45,663 nt of DNA, taken from positions 1-45,663 of the forward strand of contig DATLUM010000044.1 of the NCBI GenBank assembly GCA_035533095.1, given 5' to 3'. Source of the stretch: Acidimicrobiales bacterium. GTDB lineage: Bacteria > Actinomycetota > Acidimicrobiia > Acidimicrobiales > Palsa-688. The position numbers and the translations under genes are program-made. The notes beneath the pieces were generated by a model. The model ran no database searches. It was not told where the DNA came from and saw only the letters and a list, made by a program, of their open reading frames with translations. Below, in pieces: positions 1 through 6,226 of the stretch; the stretch's first letter is position 1, and the number at the start of each line of letters is the position of its first letter.

Positions 1-116
1 AGGTCCTGAACGGCATCCACGAGCACACCGGAAATGCTCGCACAGCCCGTGCCGAACGATCCATACCGAGCGACTCGCAACGCACTCGGCCCCCCGCCAA
101 CGGCGCGAGAATCGGC
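1..116. repeat. 116-bp inverted repeat, left copy
   Basis: The reverse complement of this stretch is identical, by eye, to 3556-3671. Identity ends abruptly at position 116 and may continue to the left beyond the window. It carries, on the minus strand, the upstream region and the first eight codons (26 down to 1) of a second copy of the small DUF6966-like gene found at 3646-3906. The two copies face away from the intervening TA genes and IS110 element. Confidence 0.9.
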
Positions 117-307
117 GATCGGCGTCAAAGATCTCCGGCTACCCTGACCATTGTCCGGGCTCCCCGGTGGGCCAGCCGCCATCTCGGCGGAAGTAGCCCC
201 GTTCGACTCGGGGCACCCGGACGACATCCGCCCCTGGCCGCCCAGACAACGACGCAACTGATTACAGCCCGATGGCTATGGGGCGCTCGTAGTCGGCGAT
301 CTGGGCC
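117..307. other. Intergenic stretch, no gene seen
   Basis: No convincing reading frame on either strand. Positions 281-300 (reverse complement) match 3914-3933 at 19 of 20 bases, so this stretch shares a second short motif with the DNA just downstream of the 3646-3906 gene. Confidence 0.5.
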
Positions 308-520
308 TTAGTCGCGGGACGCCTGAGGTCGAGCTTCCTCGACGATGACGACGAAGGTCTGGCCTCCAACCTCGACGCTGGCGTCGTTGCTTCCTAATCG
401 GGTCACACAGAGGTCCGTGGCGTCTCGAAGGAGAGGACCGTCACCGAGTCCGGCGATGATCTCAGTGATCACATCCTTTTCCGTGATTCCCATGCGCCCA
501 TAATGCTCCGACTCGGTCAT
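308..520 (-). CDS. Small hypothetical protein (70 aa)
   Basis: I do not recognise the family. From the ATG at 520 the protein is 70 residues. It has an amphipathic N-terminal half (TEKDVITEIIAGLGDG) followed by a beta-rich C-terminal half (ASVEVGGQTFVVIVEEA), and it has no signal peptide or membrane segment. An in-frame upstream extension runs through the toxin-antitoxin promoter region and into the antitoxin gene, so the internal ATG is the more credible start. The gene is transcribed away from the YefM/RelE pair. The composition of the C-terminal half resembles real protein, but existence and function are uncertain. Confidence 0.4.
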   Translation of the reverse strand: MTESEHYGRMGITEKDVITEIIAGLGDGPLLRDATDLCVTRLGSNDASVEVGGQTFVVIVEEARPQASRD

Positions 521-602
521 CCCTGGCAGCTTGTCGTCAAGATGTCGCCGACGCGAGATTCGATCACGAGCAGCTCCCGAGGCTGGCTCACGGAACCGAA
601 AG

Positions 603-663
603 TTGTACAGATCGTCGGCCCGGGGACGAGAAATATTGTACAACTCTGCTCCGATCTTGTACA
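603..663. promoter_or_regulatory. Three TTGTACA boxes upstream of the toxin-antitoxin pair
   Basis: TTGTACA occurs at 603-609, 636-642 (extended to TTGTACAA) and 657-663, each containing the palindrome TGTACA. The last one ends nine bases before the antitoxin ATG. The starts are 33 and 21 bp apart, close to three and two helical turns, so all boxes lie on one DNA face. Known for the family: YefM/Phd antitoxins repress their own operons through short palindromes. Assigning these boxes as the operator is inference. Confidence 0.6.
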
Positions 664-671
664 TTACTGTC

Positions 672-920
672 ATGTCCACGATGAACGTCAGCGAGGCCCG
701 AGAGAAGCTCGCCGAGGCCATTGACGCGGCTCAGTCTGAAGCGGTGGTCCTCGAACGCTACGGCCGGCCGGCCGCAGTGTTGGTGAGCATGGAGCGATAC
801 GAACAGCTCCTCGACGCGCTTGAAGAGGCCGAGGACATCACGGCGTTCGATGCGGCGATGGCCGAAGCAGGCGACAACATCCCCTGGGACAAGGTCAAAG
901 CCGACCTCGGCTGGTCGTGA
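672..920 (+). CDS. Type II antitoxin, Phd/YefM family
   Basis: An 82-residue protein starting MSTMNVSEAREKLAEAIDAA, which is the Phd/YefM N-terminal DNA-binding fold. It continues with VVLERYGRPAAVLVSMERYE, the typical second part of this fold, and an acidic toxin-wrapping C-terminus. Known role: it binds and neutralises the partner toxin and represses the operon. The ATG at 672 is chosen because the family motif begins right after it; an in-frame ATG at 681 is the alternative, and longer upstream in-frame sequence is not family-like. The stop codon overlaps the GTG start of the toxin (GTGA), so the pair is translationally coupled. Three TTGTACA boxes sit directly upstream. Confidence 0.88.
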   Translation: MSTMNVSEAREKLAEAIDAAQSEAVVLERYGRPAAVLVSMERYEQLLDALEEAEDITAFDAAMAEAGDNIPWDKVKADLGWS

Positions 921-1174
921 GTCGATATCGGGTCGAAGTCCGCCCAGCCGCGGTGCGAGCACTGCGCAAAATCGACCCGAAGACGCGGCCCCGCATCGAG
1001 GGGGCCATTGCCCTATTGGCGGAAGACCCTCGACCTCCAGCATCGCGGCCACTAACCGGCCGAGACGGATACCGAGTCCGAGTCGGTGACTACCGGATCA
1101 TCTACACGATCCACGATGACGTGCTCCTCATCGTGGTCGTCACACTCGGGCACCGCCGAGACGTGTACCGCTAG
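917..1174 (+). CDS. Type II toxin, RelE/ParE superfamily
   Basis: An 85-residue protein with the RelE layout: an N-terminal YRVEVRPAAVRALRKI segment, a central helix pair, then PLTGRDGYRVRVGDYRIIYT and a final beta strand ending LGHRRDVYR. The basic C-terminal residues, including GHRRDVY, are typical of RelE-type ribosome-dependent mRNA interferases. ParE-like gyrase inhibition cannot be excluded from sequence alone. It starts with GTG at 917, overlapping the antitoxin stop by three bases. Length is normal for the family and nothing looks broken, so the system is probably functional. Confidence 0.88.
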   Translation: MSRYRVEVRPAAVRALRKIDPKTRPRIEGAIALLAEDPRPPASRPLTGRDGYRVRVGDYRIIYTIHDDVLLIVVVTLGHRRDVYR

Positions 1175-1221
1175 CGCAGAACATCGAGCCGCTCTTCACA
1201 AGCTCGCCGATCAGACACCCA

Positions 1222-1398
1222 CTTGACAGATGCCGAATCGGCGTTCGGGAACACGTGCTGGAACCCACCCGAGCCCGCGGGCCGCGAGCATAATGTTCGG
1301 TGCTCCGTTGCTAGCGCTGACCGAGATTATGCGTCTACCGGAACGGCGCAGCGAGCCGCGGGCGGGCCACGCCGAACGCCGATTCGGCGTCTGTCAAG
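1222..1398. repeat. 177-bp imperfect palindrome, MITE-like
   Basis: The ends are 27-bp inverted repeats (1222-1248 and 1372-1398) matching at 26 of 27 positions and beginning CTTGACAG. Inner arms GCATAAT (1288-1294) and ATTATGC (1326-1332) are exactly concentric, both pairs centred on about 1310, with partly matching GC-rich arms in between. The whole element could fold into one long hairpin. No target-site duplication is visible. It fills most of the gap between the RelE toxin and the Fic gene, and no gene is seen in it. Confidence 0.7.
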
Positions 1399-1456
1399 GC
1401 GCAGCGCCATTCTCCTGCAGGAGCGCCGTACGGAATATTCGGCGTCCATGGATAGA

Positions 1457-1825
1457 TCAGCCGTGGCGACGACGCAGAACTTCGACCATCTCCGCTTCTA
1501 CGTCAACACCGGAGGCGGCTCTCACCAGGAGCGCCGCGAACTCGCGGTCATCGGGCGGCAGCAAAGCGGCACCGTCTTCGCCGTTGCGGTCCAAGATCCA
1601 CTTGGCGAGCAAGAAACCCGTCCTCTTGTTGCCCTCGCCGAACGCCTGTGCCTTGGCTACCCGATAAGCGACGACCGCCGCCGCGGTGATCGGGTCGTCA
1701 ATGCTGTCTAGGACCTCGAGAGCCCGTTGCAGCCGGTCGAACTCGTCGGGCTCGTCGAACCATTCATCGTCTTGGCGGGCGAGACGATTGAACGCGACAG
1801 CCAGTTCCAGGGTCGGCCGTATCAA
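1457..1825 (-). CDS. Fic/Doc-family toxin with altered motif
   Basis: A 122-residue death-on-curing/Fic fold protein. The active-site loop is at residues 60-69 and reads QAFGEGNKRT, where the family motif is HxFx(D/E)GNKRT. The catalytic histidine is therefore glutamine, while the phosphate-binding GNKR is intact. Doc-type proteins phosphorylate EF-Tu and Fic proteins AMPylate targets; without the histidine this copy may be inactive, or it may belong to a divergent subfamily. Translation would start at TTG 1825, overlapping the stop of the short upstream ORF by three bases, so the two are coupled. Length matches Doc (about 120-130 residues). Confidence 0.8.
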   Translation of the reverse strand: MIRPTLELAVAFNRLARQDDEWFDEPDEFDRLQRALEVLDSIDDPITAAAVVAYRVAKAQAFGEGNKRTGFLLAKWILDRNGEDGAALLPPDDREFAALLVRAASGVDVEAEMVEVLRRRHG

Positions 1826-1947
1826 TGGTCGTGGAGGTAAGCGAGCAGTTCCCGGTAGGTAACTACCTGCTCATCGAGCCAGGCACGCTCCTCCGAGGGC
1901 AGGTCCTCAAGGAGCTTCTCGGCCACGATGCGCTCGGCCTGACTCAC
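1822..1947 (-). CDS. Candidate 41-aa antitoxin for the Fic/Doc protein
   Basis: A very short frame immediately upstream of, and overlapping, the Fic gene. From GTG 1947 it encodes 41 residues starting MSQAERIVAEKLLEDLPSEE and ending YRELLAYLHDH. It is strongly helical, with alternating charged and hydrophobic residues, as expected for a toxin-binding peptide. A GGAGG lies just before the GTG but with only one base of spacing; an in-frame ATG at 1995 would add 16 residues. The family is not recognised. The antitoxin role is inferred from position and translational coupling only. Confidence 0.5.
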   Translation of the reverse strand: MSQAERIVAEKLLEDLPSEERAWLDEQVVTYRELLAYLHDH

Positions 1948-2169
1948 ACCTCCAGGATACCGAATCCTGCCGACACCGGCCTGGGCCCGGAACATTCTGA
2001 GTGTCCGAGTATCCCCGGTCCCAAGGACTCGAACCTTCCGAGATCGACACTCCTATGGTTGTCAAGGGGCAGTTTCTGCTGGCGCGGACACGACATGGAT
2101 GGGCCACTCCGGTGGGGAGGGCAAACTCTTATTAGGTCTCGCTAGCAGAGGGTGTTGCTCGGGGACGGC

Positions 2170-2224
2170 CGACGGGTCGATCGCAGGTCAGCCAGTGGCG
2201 ACAGCCGATTCGTGGGTCAGACCG
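2170..2224 (+). repeat. Left direct repeat flanking the IS110 transposase
   Basis: Aligns with 3421-3476 with about 11 differences in 56 columns and one gap. The best conserved blocks are the first 13 bases, CAGCCAG in the middle, and GGTCAGACCG at the end. It starts 17 bases downstream of the transposase stop. Confidence 0.75.
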
Positions 2225-2241
2225 TCCCCGAGAAGGGTGCT

Positions 2242-3291
2242 TCAGTCGGGCGTCCAGAGGAGGTGGTGGTAGACCTCGCGGGCGACGAAACGCTTCAGGC
2301 AGCGGATGATCTCGGGTTTGGTTTTGCCTTCTTTGAGGCGTCGTTCGACGTAGGCCTGGGTGGGTAGGTGGTGGCCCATGCGGCTGAACACGATCCGCCA
2401 GAGAGCGTGGTTGGCTTGGCGGTCACCGCCGGGGTTGAGCCGGTATCTGCCGGTGGTCTTGCCCGACCCGGCGGGGATCGGCGCGGCCCCGCAGAGATGC
2501 GCCCAGGCTGCCTCGGATCTCAGCCGGTCGGGGTGATCGCCGGCTGCGATGATCAGGATGGCGGCGACGTGCGGTCCGATTCCGTACGTCTCGAGGAGGC
2601 TGGGAGCTTGTAGTTCGATCAGCGGAAGCAGGAGCTGATCGAGGTAGTCGATCTGATCAGCCAGGAACTCAGCCCGACGTCCCAGTTCTCGCAAAGCGAT
2701 GCGGGTGGCGTATCCGACGGTGTCGCCGGGGCGGGGGCGCAGTCCGGCCAGCTCGGCCGGCAGACTGTCGGTGGAGTGACGTTCGAAGCGGGCGCGGAGG
2801 TCGTCGGGGCCAGTAACGACAAGGGATCTGGCCTGATTGATCGACCTGGTCCGCTCTCCTCGGGCGGAGCGTTTGGCCACCATCAACGCCCTGATCGCCT
2901 CGACCGTGTTGTCCCGGCCTCTCGGCGCCCCTTTGGCCTTGCCTGACAGCGCGGCGCGCGCTGCGCTCTCGGCGTCGAGAGGATCGGACTTGCCTGAGCG
3001 GTAGCGGGCCTGGCGATCGGAGCGGTCCACCTCCACCACCTTCACCCCGGCGGCCACCAAATGTCGGGTTAGGCCGGCACCGTAGCTGCCGGTACCTTCC
3101 ACCCCGACCAGGGCGACAGGTCCGAGGCTTTGCAGCCAGCTGAGGAGCCGGGCGTAGCCGGCCGGGGTGGTCGGGAAGCTCTGGGTGCCGAGCAGTCCGC
3201 CGATGTGGTTCAGCGCGGCGGCGACGTGGGCGTCGGCGTGGGTGTCCACACCGCCAGTGACGGTGGCTGTCTCTACGATGGTCAAGGCCAT
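2242..3291 (-). CDS. IS110-family transposase (DEDD recombinase)
   Basis: A 349-residue transposase. The N-terminal RuvC-like DEDD domain shows GGVDTHADAHVAA, VGVEGTGSYG and SGKSDPLDAESAARAAL, which carry the acidic metal ligands. The C-terminal transposase_20 domain contains GIGPHVAAILIIAAGD and PIPAGSGKTTGRYRLNPGG with the conserved serine. Both catalytic parts are intact and the length is normal, so the gene may be active. ATG 3291 is preferred; TTG 3300 is in frame upstream. The family cuts and rejoins DNA as a circular intermediate guided by a bridge RNA encoded in a non-coding end. Confidence 0.93.
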   Translation of the reverse strand: MALTIVETATVTGGVDTHADAHVAAALNHIGGLLGTQSFPTTPAGYARLLSWLQSLGPVALVGVEGTGSYGAGLTRHLVAAGVKVVEVDRSDRQARYRSGKSDPLDAESAARAALSGKAKGAPRGRDNTVEAIRALMVAKRSARGERTRSINQARSLVVTGPDDLRARFERHSTDSLPAELAGLRPRPGDTVGYATRIALRELGRRAEFLADQIDYLDQLLLPLIELQAPSLLETYGIGPHVAAILIIAAGDHPDRLRSEAAWAHLCGAAPIPAGSGKTTGRYRLNPGGDRQANHALWRIVFSRMGHHLPTQAYVERRLKEGKTKPEIIRCLKRFVAREVYHHLLWTPD

Positions 3292-3300
3292 CCCTTTCAA

Positions 3301-3420
3301 GGTTGAGGGGTGGAACGCACCCGCTGGCCGACCGATCCCTGTGAACCCCGACCTCTAGATCAGGACGGGCGGATCAGAACGGTGTCACCGGTGGATGCCG
3401 GGATATCCCTGGGTCCCGGT
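3301..3420 (-). other. Non-coding end of the IS110 element, possible bridge-RNA region
   Basis: About 120 bp without a gene between the transposase start and the right direct repeat. In IS110-group elements the bridge RNA is transcribed from the end upstream of the transposase, which is this side. No secondary structure was computed, so this is a positional inference only. Confidence 0.3.
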
Positions 3421-3476
3421 CGACGGATCGATCACAAGACAGCCAGCCGGCGTCAACCGGTTCGCAGGTCAGACCG
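3421..3476 (+). repeat. Right direct repeat flanking the IS110 transposase
   Basis: Partner of 2170-2224 in the same orientation, ending in the same GGTCAGACCG. The following 79 bp up to 3555 hold no gene. Confidence 0.75.
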
Positions 3477-3555
3477 AGACCCAGGACTCCCGACCATACG
3501 ACCCCACCAGCTGACTGATCGGGATGGTGGTCAGGAGCACCCCTTCATTCTCCAT

Positions 3556-3671
3556 GCCGATTCTCGCGCCGTTGGCGGGGGGCCGAGTGCGTTGCGAGTC
3601 GCTCGGTATGGATCGTTCGGCACGGGCTGTGCGAGCATTTCCGGTGTGCTCGTGGATGCCGTTCAGGACCT
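3556..3671. repeat. 116-bp inverted repeat, right copy
   Basis: Perfect reverse complement of 1-116. It spans 90 bp upstream of the 3646 start codon and the first nine codons of that gene. Identity stops sharply at 3556; the match to the right beyond 3671 cannot be tested because its partner leaves the window. Confidence 0.9.
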
Positions 3672-3906
3672 GGCTGACCACTTCCGAACGTATGGCGAAC
3701 CGGATCTCGCACGCGCCCTCGACGGACTCATCCAGGGGGCGCCCGACGGTCTCCCGCGGCGAGTCCTAGCGATGTTCACTCACGGGATGGGCGGGCTGCT
3801 GGACCGTCCGCTTTATTCGGGCGGACGGGTGAATGCTGAAGCGACCCAACGCCGGGACGACTTGGCTCATGTGATGTACGAAGCCGCGAAGGCCGAACTT
3901 CGATAG
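3646..3906 (+). CDS. DUF6966-like small protein
   Basis: An 86-residue cytosolic protein: an N-terminal helix DAVQDLADHFRTYGEPDLAR, a middle segment, then RVLAMFTHGMGGLLDRPLY and a C-terminal helix. The (F)xxGMG...D pattern after a helical N-terminus resembles DUF6966 proteins, whose function is unknown; family assignment is tentative. GTG 3646 is chosen because upstream in-frame sequence is not protein-like; GTG 3652 is also possible. Its start region lies in the 116-bp inverted repeat, so a second gene with the same promoter and N-terminus begins at position 26 on the minus strand and leaves the window. Confidence 0.55.
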   Translation: MLVDAVQDLADHFRTYGEPDLARALDGLIQGAPDGLPRRVLAMFTHGMGGLLDRPLYSGGRVNAEATQRRDDLAHVMYEAAKAELR

Positions 3907-3996
3907 AGCGCCTATCGCCGAGTACGAGCGCCCTCACCCCTCTGTTCAGTACCCTCTTGCGCCGGTGTTCTGCAGTACCTACGGCGACGGACCATC

Positions 3997-4266
3997 GTGG
4001 CGGACGTGGTGGATGACATGACGACTGGTGACGAGGGCGATGTCGAGACCGACGCTGATAGGGGAAAAGCGTGGTGGTTCTACCTGGGCTACGCGACCAT
4101 CGCAGCGGCCTTGGGGGTTGGTGCCTACTTGACGGCTGGAACCGTCCGAGTCGTCCTAATTATCCTGGCCGCCCTCTTTGCAGGCATCACGATTTGGTCC
4201 GTGTTGTTCATGACCGTGATTGAGTACGTGGCCCACGTGGGCAAGCAAGCACTGGGAAGAGATTGA
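3997..4266 (+). CDS. Small two-span membrane protein
   Basis: An 89-residue protein with an acidic soluble N-terminus (about 25 residues) followed by two hydrophobic helices: WWFYLGYATIAAALGVGAYL, and one around VVLIILAALFAGITIWSVLF. The tail is short and basic. No family is recognised and no enzyme motif is visible. The start shown is GTG 3997; ATG 4018 is a shorter option that keeps both membrane spans. It lies 90 bp after the DUF6966-like gene in the same direction. It may be an accessory cassette gene. Confidence 0.5.
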   Translation: MADVVDDMTTGDEGDVETDADRGKAWWFYLGYATIAAALGVGAYLTAGTVRVVLIILAALFAGITIWSVLFMTVIEYVAHVGKQALGRD

Positions 4267-4347
4267 ATCCCTAACGCCGAATCCCGGGCGTATGCACTAC
4301 CTCTGGCTCCGGTACTCGGCGAGGCGGGATGGTTCATTCTGCATCGG

Positions 4348-4881
4348 TTAGGTGTCGGAGACCGGGGAACGTTCGGCAGCTCGACGCACCCGCTCGCTCC
4401 GGTCCGACGCCAGCCGTTCGCGGAGCGCGTGGTGGGAGGAGTCGCGTGCTAACACCTTGCGGAACTCGGTGGTCGCCCTCGGGTCGCTCACCAGCCGAAT
4501 CAGCACGTCTTCGTGAACGCCGGACCTTTGCGATAGGGCTACGCCCGCCTCGAACGCCTTGTGGTCGTCTCGGACGTGAAGCCTCGGCAGGATGAGCTCG
4601 GGCGCGGAGTTGAGTTCCTCCGGGGGCATCGAGGGGTTCCGGATGAGAGCGATCAGGCGGGCGCTGTCATTCCAGGTACGGAGTTCCCGCGGCATCAGCG
4701 CCACCAGCACATCAGGGGGAGTTAGCGGGTGTCCTGCAACTTGGACCACTACGAAGTCATAGGGGCACTGGGCCAACGCTCGAAGATGTTCCGGAGTAAC
4801 CCCTTCCGAGGCTACGAAGTCGAGGTAGTCCTTCGGAGAGTGGAACGTCGGAAGGTCCGCCACGACGCCCGATTCTTTCAT
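4348..4881 (-). CDS. Helical-repeat (LRV-like) hypothetical protein
   Basis: A 177-residue soluble protein without signal or membrane segments. It contains repeated short helix pairs, for example HLRALAQCPYDFVVVQVAGH, RLIALIRNPSMPPEEL and VLIRLVSDPRATTEFRKVLA, with recurrent (N/H/D)P turns. This resembles leucine-rich-variant or HEAT-like alpha-solenoid proteins, which usually serve as binding scaffolds. No catalytic motif is seen. It starts at ATG 4881 and converges on the small membrane protein gene with an 80-bp gap. Function unknown. Confidence 0.55.
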   Translation of the reverse strand: MKESGVVADLPTFHSPKDYLDFVASEGVTPEHLRALAQCPYDFVVVQVAGHPLTPPDVLVALMPRELRTWNDSARLIALIRNPSMPPEELNSAPELILPRLHVRDDHKAFEAGVALSQRSGVHEDVLIRLVSDPRATTEFRKVLARDSSHHALRERLASDRSERVRRAAERSPVSDT

Positions 4882-5135
4882 CTGCGCTCGCCGTCATGCC
4901 GAGTGGGGCCAGCGGGGACCCGCTCCGAACGACGGCTCGGGTCGCAGCCGTAAGCGACCTGGACGAGACAGAACGAGCGACCAGAACGCTCGCAACGTCG
5001 GCGTGCGCGATCCGTGCGCGATCCGTGCGCGAACGGGCCGGAATTTGGCGACACCCGCCGGCACCCCCCGAACGCGAAAGTGCTGGTCAGGGGCCTAATT
5101 GCCCGGGAACACCTGTTCGGAAAGCTCGTCTGGGC
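4882..5135. other. Gene-free stretch before the tRNA-Glu fragment
   Basis: No reading frame with protein-like composition was seen. It contains an 11-bp tandem repeat, GTGCGCGATCC, two and a half copies at 5003-5032. It may be the remains of an integrase end, but I cannot show this. The stretch 5182-5569 after the tRNA fragment is also without a convincing gene. Confidence 0.4.
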
Positions 5136-5181
5136 CGCCCTTTCAAGGCGGCAGCACGGGTTCGAATCCCGTTGGGGGTGC
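5136..5181 (+). pseudogene. Truncated 3' half of tRNA-Glu(UUC), att-like
   Basis: Contains the anticodon loop CTTTCAA (anticodon TTC), the 3' anticodon stem GGCGG, the T-arm ACGGGTTCGAATCCCGT and the acceptor 3' strand TGGGGGT plus discriminator G. No D-arm or acceptor 5' strand precedes it, so it is not a functional tRNA. The same 46 bp recur at 9062-9107 with one mismatch. Integrative elements that use tRNA genes duplicate exactly this anticodon-to-3'-end portion. Confidence 0.88.
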
Positions 5182-5569
5182 TGGGTTTTTCCGTTCGCGA
5201 CGTCATTCGCGACCTGAACGTGACCTAACTCTGCAGGCGTGACTTCGCGTCCTCTGATCTGCACGACTGCCGCCGCCTTGTCTGCCCAAACTGGCCATCC
5301 CTGTCTTGCCCCCCCGTCGGCAGCCAACCCGAGAGAAATCGAAATGACCCCTTGACTTCCCTAGAAGCATCTTGCGGAGCTGGGTGAGGCCGACGTCAGC
5401 GATTCTTGTCCAGTCCCGTCGATCCGCACTCAGAAACGGCAGGAATCGCCAAAGACTCGGTCAGCCCGGAGGTGATGTGTCGCCCTCGACCTTGCACGAT
5501 TCGGCAGTCTTGTCTGACGGGCGGGAGGCGGGGAGATACGGTGCAACGGTTACGTAGAAGGAGGGGAAC

Positions 5570-5965
5570 ATGGCCGATTTCCCAAGCGTCACTCATGTGG
5601 CGCTCACTGTCACCGATCTCGAACGCAGTCGACCCTGGTACGAAAAGTTGTTCGGGACCAAGCCGGTGATCGACGAGGACACCGGTCCCTTCCATCACGT
5701 CGTGTGGCTTCTCGGGAGCCAAACCCTGGTAGGCATCCATCAGTTCCCTGATCTCCATGGAAGCGAACCCTTTGACGAGCGGCGGCCTGGGCTCGATCAT
5801 CTCGCCTTCGCCTGCCCCAACCGGTCCGAACTGGAACAGTGGAAGGCAAGGTTGGATGACCTCGGCATCGAAAACGGCGGCATCGTCGATGCGCCATACG
5901 GCTCGGGTCTGTCGTTCCGCGATCCTGACAACATCGCACTGGAGTTCTTCGCGCCACCAGGGTGA
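5570..5965 (+). CDS. VOC-superfamily (glyoxalase-like) protein
   Basis: A 131-residue single-chain vicinal-oxygen-chelate protein with two beta-alpha-beta-beta-beta modules. Module one starts THVALTVTDLERSRPWYEKL and module two GLDHLAFACP. The usual four metal-ligand positions are filled by H9, H57, H77 and E125, so a divalent-metal site is likely intact. The family covers glyoxalases, extradiol dioxygenases and resistance proteins; the substrate cannot be told. ATG 5570 follows a clear GGAGGGG ribosome-binding site. It lies inside the tRNA-Glu-bounded segment as a single gene. Confidence 0.85.
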   Translation: MADFPSVTHVALTVTDLERSRPWYEKLFGTKPVIDEDTGPFHHVVWLLGSQTLVGIHQFPDLHGSEPFDERRPGLDHLAFACPNRSELEQWKARLDDLGIENGGIVDAPYGSGLSFRDPDNIALEFFAPPG

Positions 5966-6190
5966 CCGTCCGGGGGCATTCGCGATCCGTGCGAGTACAG
6001 CACAACGCCAGGGCAAGGCGAGGCGCTCAAAGGCGGCCGGCGCGGAATCGGCAGTGGGGCATCTGACGGCGTCGTTGGCTACGGCTCGCTAGAAGCGACA
6101 ACGGCTCCAAGGTGCCGCTCCGGAGGCGGAGCGAGCAGAGGAACGACGTTCGCGCTCATCCACGGACGCCGGATTCGGCTCGCTCCCGGA

Positions 6191-6226
6191 TTGACAAAGG
6201 ATACTTTGCAAAGATATCTTTGCGTT
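6191..6226 (+). promoter_or_regulatory. Promoter with 16-bp palindromic operator
   Basis: A consensus TTGACA (-35) at 6191-6196 is followed after 18 bases by TATCTT (6215-6220) as -10. The expected transcription start is then at or next to the A of ATG 6227, giving a leaderless message. A perfect 16-bp palindrome, GCAAAGATATCTTTGC (6208-6223), covers the spacer and -10. Binding of the encoded HTH protein here would block its own promoter; this is inference. Confidence 0.7.

Larger units (their letters stand above)
2170..3476 (-). mobile_element. IS110-family insertion sequence
   Basis: A complete-looking IS110 transposase gene is enclosed by two 55-56 bp direct repeats about 80 percent alike. 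Known for the family: no conventional terminal inverted repeats, recombination at a core dinucleotide, and a non-coding end that encodes a bridge RNA. The exact ends cannot be set from one copy; the direct repeats are used here as provisional limits. Confidence 0.6.

Noticed and set aside
1990-2050. A T-arm-like sequence on the minus strand (GGTTCGAGTCC near 2035) suggesting another tRNA fragment.
   Set aside because: No acceptor or anticodon stem can be built around it.
3907-4350. Integron attC sites between the small orphan genes (GTTAGGT at 4346-4352 and CCTAAC at 4270-4275 resemble R' and R'' boxes).
   Set aside because: The inner arms do not pair in register, the other gap (3907-3996) has no such boxes, and GTTAGGT coincides with the stop codon of the minus-strand gene. 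No integron integrase is present.
4878-5327. A 149-codon minus-strand frame ending in a RDSNPCCRLERA-like stretch.
   Set aside because: This stretch is the antisense of the tRNA-Glu fragment, a well-known source of spurious proteins; the rest has no protein-like pattern.
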